From: Candidatus Mediterraneibacter excrementigallinarum
Lineage (GTDB): Bacteria > Bacillota > Clostridia > Lachnospirales > Lachnospiraceae
NCBI GenBank assembly: GCA_019120075.1
Contig: DWVT01000109.1
Coordinates: 1 to 37,276, forward strand
Direction of reading: 5' to 3'
DNA length: 37,276 nt
Positions 24,264-32,891 of the stretch are shown here, piece by piece. The notes beneath the pieces are model-generated. The model did no database searches and had not been told where the DNA came from. It was given only the letters and a program-made list of their open reading frames with translations. Position 1 is the first letter of the stretch; the number at the start of each line of letters is the position of its first letter. The position numbers and the translations under genes were made by a program.

Positions 24264-25280
24264 ATGCAGGTGGAACTTGTCAGTGTGGTGGTTCCTGTGT
24301 ATAAAGTGGAACCATATTTAGAAAAATGTGTAAAAAGCATTACAGCTCAGTCTTACAAAAATCTGGAGATCATCCTCGTAGACGACGGATCGCCGGACCG
24401 GTGCGGGGAGATGTGCGATGCATATGCAAAGGAAGATCCCAGGATCCGCGTGATCCACAAGAAAAACGGCGGCTTAAGTGACGCAAGAAATGCGGGTGCG
24501 GCCAGGGCGTCGGGAAAATATCTCCTCTTCGTGGACAGCGACGATACCATTGACGGGGAACTTGTGGAAAAGACGGTGGAGACGGCTGAAAAGCACAGGA
24601 GTGATATTGTCCTTTTTGATTACTACTGTGTGGAAAACGGAAACCGGGAAGTGCGGGCGGTGTCCCTGCCGGCAGGGAAAGTGCTGAACCTGAAGGAAGA
24701 GAAAGAACTGCTCCTTGCTCCTCCTTCCGCCTGGACCAAGCTTTTCCGAAGGGAATTTTACGAAAAGAGCGGATGTTCCTTTCCCGTTGGAAAATATTTT
24801 GAAGATCTGGCGACAACCCCTGTGCTTTTTCTGAAAGCGGAACGGATCGTCTATCTGGACGAACCACTGTATGATTATATGATCAGGGAAAATTCCATCA
24901 TGACCGGGAAAAACTATGAAAAGAGCTGTCGTGACAAGCTGGCGGTCCTGGATCATATACAGGAGGTTTACCGTCAGGCGGGGGTATATGAGACATACCG
25001 GGACGAACTGGAGTATCTGGTTTTTGCGAACGCATACTTCGAACCATCAAAGGAACTGGCACTGGATAAAGCGGATCGGAGACCGGACAGGAAATGGCTG
25101 GATACGTACCGGAAGTATCTGTACGGGCAGTACCCGGACTTTATGAAGAACCCGTATGTTCGCAGGATGGGAAGGAAGGACCAACTCCATCTGTGGATTT
25201 TAAATACCCGTCAGTACTGGCTGATGAGGCTTCTGTCATACGGACGCCGGCTGCGGGACAGAATGAAAGGCAGGACATGA
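24264..25280 (+). CDS. family 2 glycosyltransferase, tandem copy 2
   Basis: The 338-residue GT-A enzyme has VSVVVPVYKVEPYLEKCVKSI, LVDDGSPDRCGEMCDAYA, KKNGGLSDARNAGA and FVDSDDTID. It is the tandem paralogue of the preceding gene and keeps the same order of blocks. Divergence is greatest between about residues 115 and 200, where acceptor specificity is likely set. AGGAGG lies just before the ATG at 24264. Its last codons overlap the next gene by 4 bases. Confidence 0.87.
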   Translation: MQVELVSVVVPVYKVEPYLEKCVKSITAQSYKNLEIILVDDGSPDRCGEMCDAYAKEDPRIRVIHKKNGGLSDARNAGAARASGKYLLFVDSDDTIDGELVEKTVETAEKHRSDIVLFDYYCVENGNREVRAVSLPAGKVLNLKEEKELLLAPPSAWTKLFRREFYEKSGCSFPVGKYFEDLATTPVLFLKAERIVYLDEPLYDYMIRENSIMTGKNYEKSCRDKLAVLDHIQEVYRQAGVYETYRDELEYLVFANAYFEPSKELALDKADRRPDRKWLDTYRKYLYGQYPDFMKNPYVRRMGRKDQLHLWILNTRQYWLMRLLSYGRRLRDRMKGRT

Positions 25281-26302
25281 CTGTGGAAAAAATATTGACG
25301 ATTACCGTACCTTCATATAATGTGGAAAAATTTCTGGAAAAGACGCTGGATTCTTTCCTGGCGGAAGAAGTTCTCGGAGAGCTGGAGGTCCTCATCGTGG
25401 ACGACGGTTCCAAAGACCGGACAGCGCAGATCGGGAAAAAATACGAGGAAAAATATCCGGGAACCTTCCGCGTTATCTCCAAGGAGAACGGTGGGCACGG
25501 CTCCACTATCAACCGGGGAATCCGGGAAGCCAGAGGAAAATATTTTAAAGTGGTGGACGGGGACGACTGGGTGGACACGGACGGCCTTGCGGAGCTGATC
25601 CGGCGGCTGCGTACCTGTGAGGCGGATTATGTATTCACAAATTACTACGAGGTAAATGACGGAACAGGGGAGCTTCACGCGGTGACATTTCCCGGGATCC
25701 GCACCGAAGAAGTGATCCCATTCGCGTCTCTTGCAGGAGAGACCAGGATCTCCATGCATGCGCTGGTGCTGAAGACTTCCATACTGAAGGAGAACAGGAT
25801 CCGCCTGGACGAGCACTGCTTCTACGTGGACGTGGAGTATATCCTTTATCCGGTGCCTTATCTTAAGACAGCGGTCTACTTTGATATCTTTGTATATATG
25901 TACCGGCTGGCACAGGCTACACAGAGTGTGAGTATGGCAGGGTATCAGAAACATATCCAGAATCATATCGATGTGATCCTGCATGTGCTGGATTATATCA
26001 ACGAGTATAAAAAGCAGCCGGACTGCGATGAGATCAAGGTCGGATACATGTCTCACAGAATCGCAGAGATGACTCGCGACCAGGTGGATATCTTTACAAG
26101 TTTTCCGCTGAGCGATAAGTCCATCCGCAGACGGTTTCAGGAATTTGATGCGGCGGTGAAGGAAAAAAGCCCTTCTGTCTATGAGAAATCCGGTGAGTAC
26201 AGCGGGATGCTCTGGCTGCTTCGGAAGACAGGATTCCGGTTTTATGTGCCGATCGTGAAACTGAGTAAGATGAGGAATGGGGAGACGAAAACAGAGAATT
26301 GA
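25277..26302 (+). CDS. family 2 glycosyltransferase
   Basis: The 341-residue GT-A enzyme begins MTVEKILTITVPSYNVEKFLEKTLDSF, with VDDGSKDRT, KENGGHGSTINRGI and the metal site VVDGDDWVDT. It belongs to a different GT2 subgroup from the two before it (GHGSTIN instead of GLxDARN). I chose the ATG at 25277, which overlaps the previous stop as ATGA. The frame opens at 25094, but that part is a shadow inside the previous gene. The sugar is unknown. Confidence 0.87.
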   Translation: MTVEKILTITVPSYNVEKFLEKTLDSFLAEEVLGELEVLIVDDGSKDRTAQIGKKYEEKYPGTFRVISKENGGHGSTINRGIREARGKYFKVVDGDDWVDTDGLAELIRRLRTCEADYVFTNYYEVNDGTGELHAVTFPGIRTEEVIPFASLAGETRISMHALVLKTSILKENRIRLDEHCFYVDVEYILYPVPYLKTAVYFDIFVYMYRLAQATQSVSMAGYQKHIQNHIDVILHVLDYINEYKKQPDCDEIKVGYMSHRIAEMTRDQVDIFTSFPLSDKSIRRRFQEFDAAVKEKSPSVYEKSGEYSGMLWLLRKTGFRFYVPIVKLSKMRNGETKTEN

Positions 26303-26320
26303 AATGAAAAGGAAAACAGT

Positions 26321-27775
26321 ATGAAGATACACTCAGTAAAATTCAACTTTATCATGAACTTTATCATGGCGGCGTCGTCCATCGTATTCCCGCTGATCAC
26401 ATTCCCCTATGTGTCCAGGGTGCTGATGGCAGCGGGAAACGGCAAAGTCGCTACCGCCAGCGCAGTGATCACTTATTTTAATATGTTTGCATCGCTGGGA
26501 ATCCCCACTTACGGGATCCGCGCCTGCGCAAAAGTAAGGGACGACAAGGACAAGCTCTCCCAGACCGTGCAGGAACTGCTGATCATTAACTCGGTCACTA
26601 TGTTCATCACATGCGTTGCCTTTGTGTTTACGGTCGCTCTTATCCCGGAGTTCTCAGCGGAGAAAGAACTGTATGTGATCAACGGGATCGGAATGGTGCT
26701 CAACATGTTCGCCATTACCTGGCTTTACAACGCGCTGGAGCAGTATGCCTATATTACCACATGCAATCTTCTGGTAAAGGTTGTGTCCCTTGTACTCATG
26801 TTCCTCCTGGTAAGAAATCCGGATGATTACATTATCTACGGCGGGATCACAGTATTTGCGAGCTGCGCTTCCTATGTGTTCAACTTTGTGTATGCATTTC
26901 GATTTATCAGTTTTAAAAAGAAAGGTCCATACAATTTCCGTGTTCATTTAAAACCGATCTTCCGGTTCTTCGCCATGTCTGCTGCCACAAATGTTTACAC
27001 CAATCTGGATGTGGTCATGCTGCGGTTCATGAAAGGCGATACGGAAGTAGGATATTACAATGCGGCGATCAAGGTGAAGACGATCCTCGTCACACTGATC
27101 ACTTCTCTTGGCACAGTACTCCTGCCGAGACTTTCTTACTATGTGAAACAGAATGCGAAAGAGCAGTTCTATTCCATGATCGGAAAGGCGGTCAATTTCG
27201 TGGTGATCGCAGGGGTACCGCTGACGATCTACTTTATGCTTTACGCGGATGAGTCTATCCTCTTCCTTGCGGGAGAAGGATATGAAGGGGCTGTCATGCC
27301 GATGGTCGTCCTCATGCCCACGGTGCTCCTCATCGGATTGTCAAATATCACAGGGATCCAGGTACTGACGCCCCAGAACATGGAACAGAAAGTGCTGAAT
27401 TCCATTATAGCGGGAGCAGTAACCGACTTTGTGCTGAACCTGGTATTGATTCCCGGTCTGGCATCTACGGGAGCAGGACTTGCAACGCTGGCAGCAGAGG
27501 CGGTTGTGCTGGCAATCCAGTGTGTGTACCTGAAAGATATCCTGAGAGAAATCACCCGGGAGGTGTGTCTCTGGAAAGTGGTACTGGCGGCAGTGCTGAG
27601 CGCCGTGGCAGGTATACTCGTTAAAGTGAGTGTGGATCTTGGAGCTTTTCTCACGCTGCTGGTGAGCGCGTGTGTGTTCTTCGGCGTGTATGGCGTGGTG
27701 CTGCTGGTGACGAGGGAGAAGTTCGTGTGGGAGATACTGGACGGGTATCTTGGGAAGTTGAGAGGTAGGACCTGA
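26321..27775 (+). CDS. Wzx-like oligosaccharide flippase (polysaccharide biosynthesis, MOP superfamily)
   Basis: The 484-residue protein has about fourteen hydrophobic segments. It starts like other Polysacc_synt flippases (NFIMAASSIVFPLITFPYVSRVLMAAGNGKVA...). It would turn the undecaprenyl-PP-linked repeat unit to the outer leaflet, where the Wzy-like polymerase acts. AAAAGG precedes the ATG. It is the last gene of the GC-richer half of the locus. A hairpin without T tract (27768-27797) overlaps its end. Confidence 0.88.
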   Translation: MKIHSVKFNFIMNFIMAASSIVFPLITFPYVSRVLMAAGNGKVATASAVITYFNMFASLGIPTYGIRACAKVRDDKDKLSQTVQELLIINSVTMFITCVAFVFTVALIPEFSAEKELYVINGIGMVLNMFAITWLYNALEQYAYITTCNLLVKVVSLVLMFLLVRNPDDYIIYGGITVFASCASYVFNFVYAFRFISFKKKGPYNFRVHLKPIFRFFAMSAATNVYTNLDVVMLRFMKGDTEVGYYNAAIKVKTILVTLITSLGTVLLPRLSYYVKQNAKEQFYSMIGKAVNFVVIAGVPLTIYFMLYADESILFLAGEGYEGAVMPMVVLMPTVLLIGLSNITGIQVLTPQNMEQKVLNSIIAGAVTDFVLNLVLIPGLASTGAGLATLAAEAVVLAIQCVYLKDILREITREVCLWKVVLAAVLSAVAGILVKVSVDLGAFLTLLVSACVFFGVYGVVLLVTREKFVWEILDGYLGKLRGRT

Positions 27776-27923
27776 AGATATAAATTTCTTCAAGTCCATA
27801 CTGCTATTGGTAATGTAGAAATTTTGAAAATAAATTTAGGACTTCTAATCATGAAAAAGAATAGAAGATGACAGAAATAATAAATACAGGGTGAAATTAC
27901 CGGGGAAATGTTATGAAAATCTG

Positions 27924-27952
27924 TTTAAGTAAACAAAAAAGTATGTTATACT
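27924..27952 (+). promoter_or_regulatory. probable promoter for the rfbFGH cassette
   Basis: TATACT (27947-27952) with TG one base before it (extended -10); only a poor -35 (TTTAAG at 27924-27929) lies 17 bases upstream. The rest of the AT-rich gap 27776-28006 shows no gene or terminator. Confidence 0.5.
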
Positions 27953-28006
27953 AATTTCGGTTATGTCGAGATACGGCAGATTTTGTTTAAATTGGGAGAA
28001 TAAGAG

Positions 28007-28786
28007 ATGAAAGTCGTAATTTTAGCAGGGGGATTCGGAACCCGCATCAGTGAAGAAAGTCACCTCAGACCAAAGCCAATGATTGAAATTGGGGAAAAGC
28101 CAATTCTGTGGCACATTATGAAAGGGTATTCTCATTATGGATATAATGAATTTATTATCTGCTGCGGTTACAAACAGCATATGATAAAAGAATATTTTGC
28201 AGATTATTATCTGTACAACGGTGACGTTACTTTTGATTTTGGACATGAGAATAAAATGATCATACACAATAATGTATCAGAACCGTGGAAGGTGACACTG
28301 GTTGATACCGGACTGAATACGATGACGGGCGGCCGGATTAAGAGGGTACAGAAATATATCGGGGATGAGCCTTTTATGATGACTTATGGAGATGGAGTGT
28401 CTGATATTAATATCAATGAATTAGTACAATTCCATCAGGAAAAAGGACAGATTGCCACATTGACCGCTGTTCATGTAGGACAGCGTTTTGGGGTTCTGGA
28501 CATTGATCGTGAGAGTAAAAGCATTACTGCGTTTCGAGAAAAATCCTCTGCGGACGGCAGCCGGATCAGTGCGGGATTTATGGTGCTGGAGCCGGAAATA
28601 TTTGACTATATAGATGGAGATTCCACTGTTTTTGAAAAAGAGCCGCTAGAAAGATTGGTACAGGAAGGACAACTGAATGCGTATAAGCATAACGGGTTCT
28701 GGCAGTGTATGGATACACAGCGAGAAAAAGAATGGCTTGAAAAAATGTGGGCATCAGGAAAAGCACCATGGAAAGTGTGGGATTGA
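28007..28786 (+). CDS. rfbF: glucose-1-phosphate cytidylyltransferase
   Basis: RfbF makes CDP-glucose from glucose 1-phosphate and CTP, the entry to CDP-3,6-dideoxyhexoses. The 259-residue product has the nucleotidyltransferase start MKVVILAGGFGTRISEESHLRPKPMIEIG. The family-specific blocks YFADYYLYNGDVTFDF, LVDTGLNTMTGGR and MTYGDGVSDIN are all present. The length is normal. It is the first gene after the promoter at 27924-27952. Its base composition is more AT-rich than the genes before 27775. Confidence 0.95.
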   Translation: MKVVILAGGFGTRISEESHLRPKPMIEIGEKPILWHIMKGYSHYGYNEFIICCGYKQHMIKEYFADYYLYNGDVTFDFGHENKMIIHNNVSEPWKVTLVDTGLNTMTGGRIKRVQKYIGDEPFMMTYGDGVSDININELVQFHQEKGQIATLTAVHVGQRFGVLDIDRESKSITAFREKSSADGSRISAGFMVLEPEIFDYIDGDSTVFEKEPLERLVQEGQLNAYKHNGFWQCMDTQREKEWLEKMWASGKAPWKVWD

Positions 28787-28790
28787 AAAG

Positions 28791-29840
28791 ATGGGATTGA
28801 ATCTTGAATTTTATAAAGGAAAAAGAGTATTAGTCACAGGACATACCGGATTTAAAGGCAGTTGGTTGTGCAAGATATTGATTAATGCGGGAGCAGAGGT
28901 TACAGGATATTCGCTTACTCCGCCGACGGAGCCTAACCTTTTTGATCTAAGTAGAATTGAAAAGAAAATGAATTCTGTGACAGGAGATATTCGAGATCTT
29001 AGACACTTAATGACCGTGTTCGACGAAACAAAGCCAGAGATTGTGCTTCATTTAGCAGCACAGCCTATAGTGAGGGATTCATATAAGAATCCTGTTTACA
29101 CATATGAAACAAATGTTATGGGAACAGTAAATATATGTGAATGCGTCAGAAAAATCTCCGGGGTTAAGTCATTTCTTAATGTGACGACGGACAAGGTGTA
29201 CCACAATAATGAGTGGGAATGGGGATACAGGGAAATTGACCCATTAGATGGATATGATCCGTATTCTAACAGTAAATCTTGTTCTGAGTTGGTTACACAT
29301 AGCTACATTAATTCGTTTTTTAATGAGTCACAGATATCAGTTTCCACTGCAAGGGCCGGAAATGTAATTGGTGGGGGAGATTTTGCAAATGACAGAATTA
29401 TACCAGACTGTATTCGGGCGGTATTGAAAAACGAAGACATCATTGTAAGAAATCCATATTCTACAAGACCATATCAACATGTCTTAGAGCCACTTGCTGC
29501 ATATCTGATGATTGCAGAATGGCAGTATAAGGATAAAAAATATGCAGGCTTCTATAATGTGGGACCAGATGACAAAGATTGCATAACAACAGGAGAACTG
29601 GTGGATCTGTTCTGTCGATGCTGGGGAACTGGAGCCAGATGGGTGAACAAGTCGGATAGGGGGCCTCATGAGGCAAATTTCCTTAAGCTTGATTGCTCAA
29701 AGTTGAAATCTACATTTGGCTGGAAACCTGTTTGGAGTGTAGGACAGGCGATAGAAAAGACTGTTGAGTGGACAAAAGTCTATGCTGAGGGAAATGATGT
29801 TTCAGAATGCATGGATAGACAGATTAAAGAATTTATATAA
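28791..29840 (+). CDS. rfbG: CDP-glucose 4,6-dehydratase
   Basis: RfbG converts CDP-glucose to CDP-4-keto-6-deoxyglucose with bound NAD. The 349-residue product is an extended SDR: NAD motif TGHTGFKGSWL near residue 15, then HLAAQPIVRDSY, the active-site TTDKVYHN, and YxxxK in DPYSNSKSCSE. I chose the ATG at 28791, 4 bases after rfbF; the longer frame from 28677 lies inside rfbF. The ribosome site is weak, which suggests coupling to rfbF. Confidence 0.93.
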   Translation: MGLNLEFYKGKRVLVTGHTGFKGSWLCKILINAGAEVTGYSLTPPTEPNLFDLSRIEKKMNSVTGDIRDLRHLMTVFDETKPEIVLHLAAQPIVRDSYKNPVYTYETNVMGTVNICECVRKISGVKSFLNVTTDKVYHNNEWEWGYREIDPLDGYDPYSNSKSCSELVTHSYINSFFNESQISVSTARAGNVIGGGDFANDRIIPDCIRAVLKNEDIIVRNPYSTRPYQHVLEPLAAYLMIAEWQYKDKKYAGFYNVGPDDKDCITTGELVDLFCRCWGTGARWVNKSDRGPHEANFLKLDCSKLKSTFGWKPVWSVGQAIEKTVEWTKVYAEGNDVSECMDRQIKEFI

Positions 29841-29891
29841 AAATATCTTTAAATCGGAAAATTAGAAGTCTGTAATTTAGGAGAGAGAATT

Positions 29892-31226
29892 ATGTTAAAA
29901 GGAAAGAATGAGGCAGAGGCAAGGCAGGAAATTCTTGCGTTGGTAGCTGAATACTGTGATACTTATCATACAAAAAAAGAATATGAGGAAGGCGATCGGA
30001 TTCCCTATGCATCTAGAGTGTATGACCATGATGAAATGGTAAATCTGGTAGACAGTTCGCTGGAATTCTGGCTGACAGCAGGGAGATACACCGACGAATT
30101 TGAAAAGAAGTTTGCTGAGTATCTTGGAGTAAAATTCTGTTCACTTGTTAATTCAGGTTCTTCAGCGAATTTGAATGCATTTATGGCGCTGACATCTCCT
30201 CTTCTCGGAGAGAAGCGTATTAAGAGAGGGGACGAAGTGATTACTGTGGCGGCAGGTTTCCCGACAACGGTAGCGCCGGTAATCCAGTATGGTGCTGTTC
30301 CGGTTTTTGTCGATGTGACAATTCCCCAGTATAATATAGATGTAGATATGCTTGAGGAAGCATACTCTGAGAAAACAAAAGCGGTTATGATTGCTCATAC
30401 ACTGGGAAATCCGTTTGATCTGAAGGCGGTAAAAGAGTTCTGCGACAGACATAGTCTGTGGCTGGTAGAAGATAACTGTGATGCCCTTGGATCCCAGTAT
30501 GAGATAGACGGAGAATTGAAATTTACAGGAACGATCGGAGATATCGGAACATCGAGTTTTTATCCTCCCCATCATATGACGATGGGAGAAGGCGGAGCTG
30601 TGTATACGGATAATCCTCTCTTAAACAAATGCATTCGGTCTTTCCGTGACTGGGGAAGAGACTGTATCTGCCCGTCAGGTCATGATAACCTTTGCGGTCA
30701 TCGTTTTGACAAGCAGTATGGAGAGTTGCCTTTGGGATATGATCACAAATATGTATATTCCCATTTCGGATATAACTTAAAGGCGACAGACATGCAGGCG
30801 GCGGTAGGGTGCGCACAGCTTAAGAAATTCCCGTCATTTGTGGAAAAACGCCGTCACAATTTTGATAGATTGAAAAAAGGTCTGGAAGGTCTGGAAGAAA
30901 AGATCATCCTTCCAGAAGCTTGCCCGAACTCTAATCCCAGCTGGTTTGGATTTTTGATCACATGTAAAGAAGGGATAGACAGGAATAAGGTTGTACAGTA
31001 TGTGGAAGACCATGGTGTACAGACAAGAATGCTGTTTGCTGGGAATCTGATTAAACATCCGTGCTTTGATGAGATGAGAAAGACTGGCGAGGGATATCGG
31101 GTAGTCGGAAATCTTGAAAATACGGATAGGATCATGAATGATACGTTCTGGGTTGGGGTTTACCCCGGAATGAATGATGAGATGATCGACTATATGGCAA
31201 AAACGATTAAGCAAGCGCTTAGTTAA
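29892..31226 (+). CDS. rfbH: CDP-4-keto-6-deoxyglucose 3-dehydrase (E1)
   Basis: RfbH/DdhC removes the C3 hydroxyl with PMP and a [2Fe-2S] cluster, giving (after reduction) CDP-4-keto-3,6-dideoxyglucose. The 444-residue product belongs to the DegT fold, but the PLP lysine is replaced by histidine in FYPPHHMTMGEGG (H227/H228), the hallmark of this enzyme. Cysteines C258, C260 and C268 (RDCICPSGHDNLC) fit the cluster ligands, with C196 as a possible fourth. AGGAGAG precedes the ATG. The electron-transfer partner E3 (AscD/DdhD) is not in this window. Confidence 0.94.
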   Translation: MLKGKNEAEARQEILALVAEYCDTYHTKKEYEEGDRIPYASRVYDHDEMVNLVDSSLEFWLTAGRYTDEFEKKFAEYLGVKFCSLVNSGSSANLNAFMALTSPLLGEKRIKRGDEVITVAAGFPTTVAPVIQYGAVPVFVDVTIPQYNIDVDMLEEAYSEKTKAVMIAHTLGNPFDLKAVKEFCDRHSLWLVEDNCDALGSQYEIDGELKFTGTIGDIGTSSFYPPHHMTMGEGGAVYTDNPLLNKCIRSFRDWGRDCICPSGHDNLCGHRFDKQYGELPLGYDHKYVYSHFGYNLKATDMQAAVGCAQLKKFPSFVEKRRHNFDRLKKGLEGLEEKIILPEACPNSNPSWFGFLITCKEGIDRNKVVQYVEDHGVQTRMLFAGNLIKHPCFDEMRKTGEGYRVVGNLENTDRIMNDTFWVGVYPGMNDEMIDYMAKTIKQALS

Positions 31227-31256
31227 TAAAAGTACTGGAGATATTGGGAGGAAAGA

Positions 31257-32090
31257 ATGTTGGAAAAAAAAATACAACTTTTAGACTGCACACTCCGTGA
31301 TGGGGCTTATATTGTGGACTCCAAATTTGGAACACCGGCGATTAAAGGAATCATTAAAAGGCTTCAGGATGCAAATATAGATATTATAGAATGCGGATGG
31401 TTGAAAAATACAGAGCATGTTGAGGGGACAACATTTTATCATGTTCCATCTGACCTTGAACAATATTTGCTGAATAGAGATGAGGACTTGACTTATGTAG
31501 TGATGATTGACTGGGATCGTTATGATTTGAGCAATCTGCCTGAAAGAGATGGAAAATCTATTGATGCGATTCGGGTTGTTTTCCCTTATGGAAAGCATAA
31601 AGAAGGCGTAGCTGTAGGTCAAGAAATCAAAGCCAAGGGATATAAAGTTTTTTATCAGGCGGCAAATACTTTAGCGTATAGTGATGAGGATCTTGTAGAA
31701 CTGGCGAATGAGATTAATAAAGTTCATCCGGTAGCATTATCTGTTGTGGATACATTTGGTGCAATGTATAGCGAAGATCTGGAGCGTATTGTTCGGGTAC
31801 TTGATGCAAATCTGGATAAAGAAATACAACTTGGTTTTCATTCACACAATAATCAGCAGTTGTCCTTTGCACTTACAATTCAATTTGTAGAACTGCTTGA
31901 AAAAAGCGGAAGAAAATGTATTGTAGATGCCAGTTTATGTGGTATGGGAAGAGGAGCCGGTAATGCAACGACAGAATTAGTTGCAAATTATTTGAATCGC
32001 AAACATCATGGTGGATATGACATGAATCAGATTTTGGATGCGATAGATATGTATATGACATATTTTCAGGAAAATTTTGAGTGGGGATAG
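31257..32090 (+). CDS. DmpG-like aldolase, TIM-barrel part up to an in-frame TAG
   Basis: The 277 residues before the TAG form a DRE-TIM metallolyase barrel related to 4-hydroxy-2-oxovalerate aldolase. It starts LLDCTLRDGAY (Arg-Asp of the active site), has the metal-binding HSHN in LGFHSHNNQQL, and ends with GMGRGAGNATTEL. The catalytic His of DmpG after RDG is Tyr here. GGAGG lies 6 bases before the ATG. The family forms or breaks a C-C bond between pyruvate and an aldehyde. The frame stays open and homologous-looking after the TAG at 32088-32090, so this is probably the front of a longer protein (see the pseudogene entry). Its place between rfbH and the ThDP enzyme suggests a role in sugar branching. 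Confidence 0.8.
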   Translation: MLEKKIQLLDCTLRDGAYIVDSKFGTPAIKGIIKRLQDANIDIIECGWLKNTEHVEGTTFYHVPSDLEQYLLNRDEDLTYVVMIDWDRYDLSNLPERDGKSIDAIRVVFPYGKHKEGVAVGQEIKAKGYKVFYQAANTLAYSDEDLVELANEINKVHPVALSVVDTFGAMYSEDLERIVRVLDANLDKEIQLGFHSHNNQQLSFALTIQFVELLEKSGRKCIVDASLCGMGRGAGNATTELVANYLNRKHHGGYDMNQILDAIDMYMTYFQENFEWG

Positions 32091-32114
32091 TCTATACCAT
32101 ATTTTATTGCAGGT

Positions 32115-32891
32115 ATGTATTGCTGTCATGTAAATAATATTGCTTATCTTCTTAAAAACCACCGAACAAATACAAGAGATATGCGTAATATTATAGAATC
32201 CTTAAATCCGGATGACAGGAAAAAATACGATTATGATCTTTTGGAAGAAAAGTATATTGAAAACCAGGATCGTATTATTGACGATGAAGCTGCAATAGAA
32301 GAATTAAAGAGAAACATTACCGGAAAAGACGTACTGCTTATAGCACCGGGGAAAAGCAGTGAAACAGAAAAAGATAAAATCATAGATTATATAAAAGAAA
32401 GACAGCCAGTCGTCATTGGTGTGAACGCAGTTAATCCGTCTTATGATCTCGATTATCTTTTTGTTATTAACACAACAAGATACGATTATGCAAAGGAAAT
32501 TTATCCGACTCAGTTTAATGTGCCGGAAAAAATCCTTCTCTCCAATATAAAAACGGTTGCGGATGAAAAAGAAATCATTATTAATTTTAATAGGGTTATA
32601 AAACGTGGTTGGGAACATTTTGATAATGCAGTGATCAATTGTCTCAGATTGATGGACAAAATAAAACCGAAAAGGGTAGCTATTGCAGGGTTTGATGGTT
32701 TTAAACATAAGTATAATGAGAGTTATGCAGATTACTCCCTTCCAACTTTGAATCCGGATAATAAGTGGGATGAACTGAATGAAGAAATTAAAGAGATGTT
32801 TGAAGATTTCCTCGCTTCAAAGACAAGTGATATGCAAATACGATTTGTAACACAAAGTATTTTTAATGTGAAAGGAGCGGAAGTGAAATGA
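32115..32891 (+). CDS. C-terminal part of the same aldolase, after the TAG
   Basis: This frame is in phase with the preceding one. From its first ATG it gives 258 residues. The start MYCCHVNNIAYLLKNH looks like the inside of a helical region following the aldolase barrel, not a protein N-terminus, and no ribosome site precedes it. From about residue 65 comes a Rossmann-like domain (GKDVLLIAPGKSSETEKDKI...VVIGVNAV) with unknown role, faintly like MptE/DUF115 or sialyltransferase-type folds. Its end overlaps the next gene by ATGA, so the ThDP enzyme is coupled to it. If translation stops at the TAG, this part is probably not made or is made poorly. Confidence 0.6.
   Translation: MYCCHVNNIAYLLKNHRTNTRDMRNIIESLNPDDRKKYDYDLLEEKYIENQDRIIDDEAAIEELKRNITGKDVLLIAPGKSSETEKDKIIDYIKERQPVVIGVNAVNPSYDLDYLFVINTTRYDYAKEIYPTQFNVPEKILLSNIKTVADEKEIIINFNRVIKRGWEHFDNAVINCLRLMDKIKPKRVAIAGFDGFKHKYNESYADYSLPTLNPDNKWDELNEEIKEMFEDFLASKTSDMQIRFVTQSIFNVKGAEVK

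Larger units (their letters stand above)
31257..32891 (+). pseudogene. aldolase gene interrupted by one in-frame TAG (codon 278)
   Basis: Read through, 31257-32891 is one 545-codon frame. Around the stop it reads NFEWG-(TAG)-SIPYFIAGMYCC. A WGYSIPYF-type sequence would be natural there, so TAG probably replaces a Tyr codon (TAT or TAC) by one base. Nothing else in the frame is damaged. Either a recent nonsense mutation, a base error, or suppression is possible. TAG is an ordinary stop elsewhere here (rplQ, trpS, uncoupled genes), which argues against general reassignment. Confidence 0.65.

Noticed and set aside
25094..25276. N-terminal extension of the third GT2 gene
   Set aside because: It lies inside the preceding GT2 gene in another frame; the ATGA overlap at 25277 is the natural start.
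27768..27797. terminator at the end of the wzx-like gene
   Set aside because: An 11-base-pair hairpin exists but no T tract follows, and it begins inside the coding sequence.
32088..32090. TAG as a standard sense codon (for example pyrrolysine or reassigned amber)
   Set aside because: TAG closes essential genes here such as rplQ and trpS, and no Pyl genes are visible. Site-specific suppression is not excluded.
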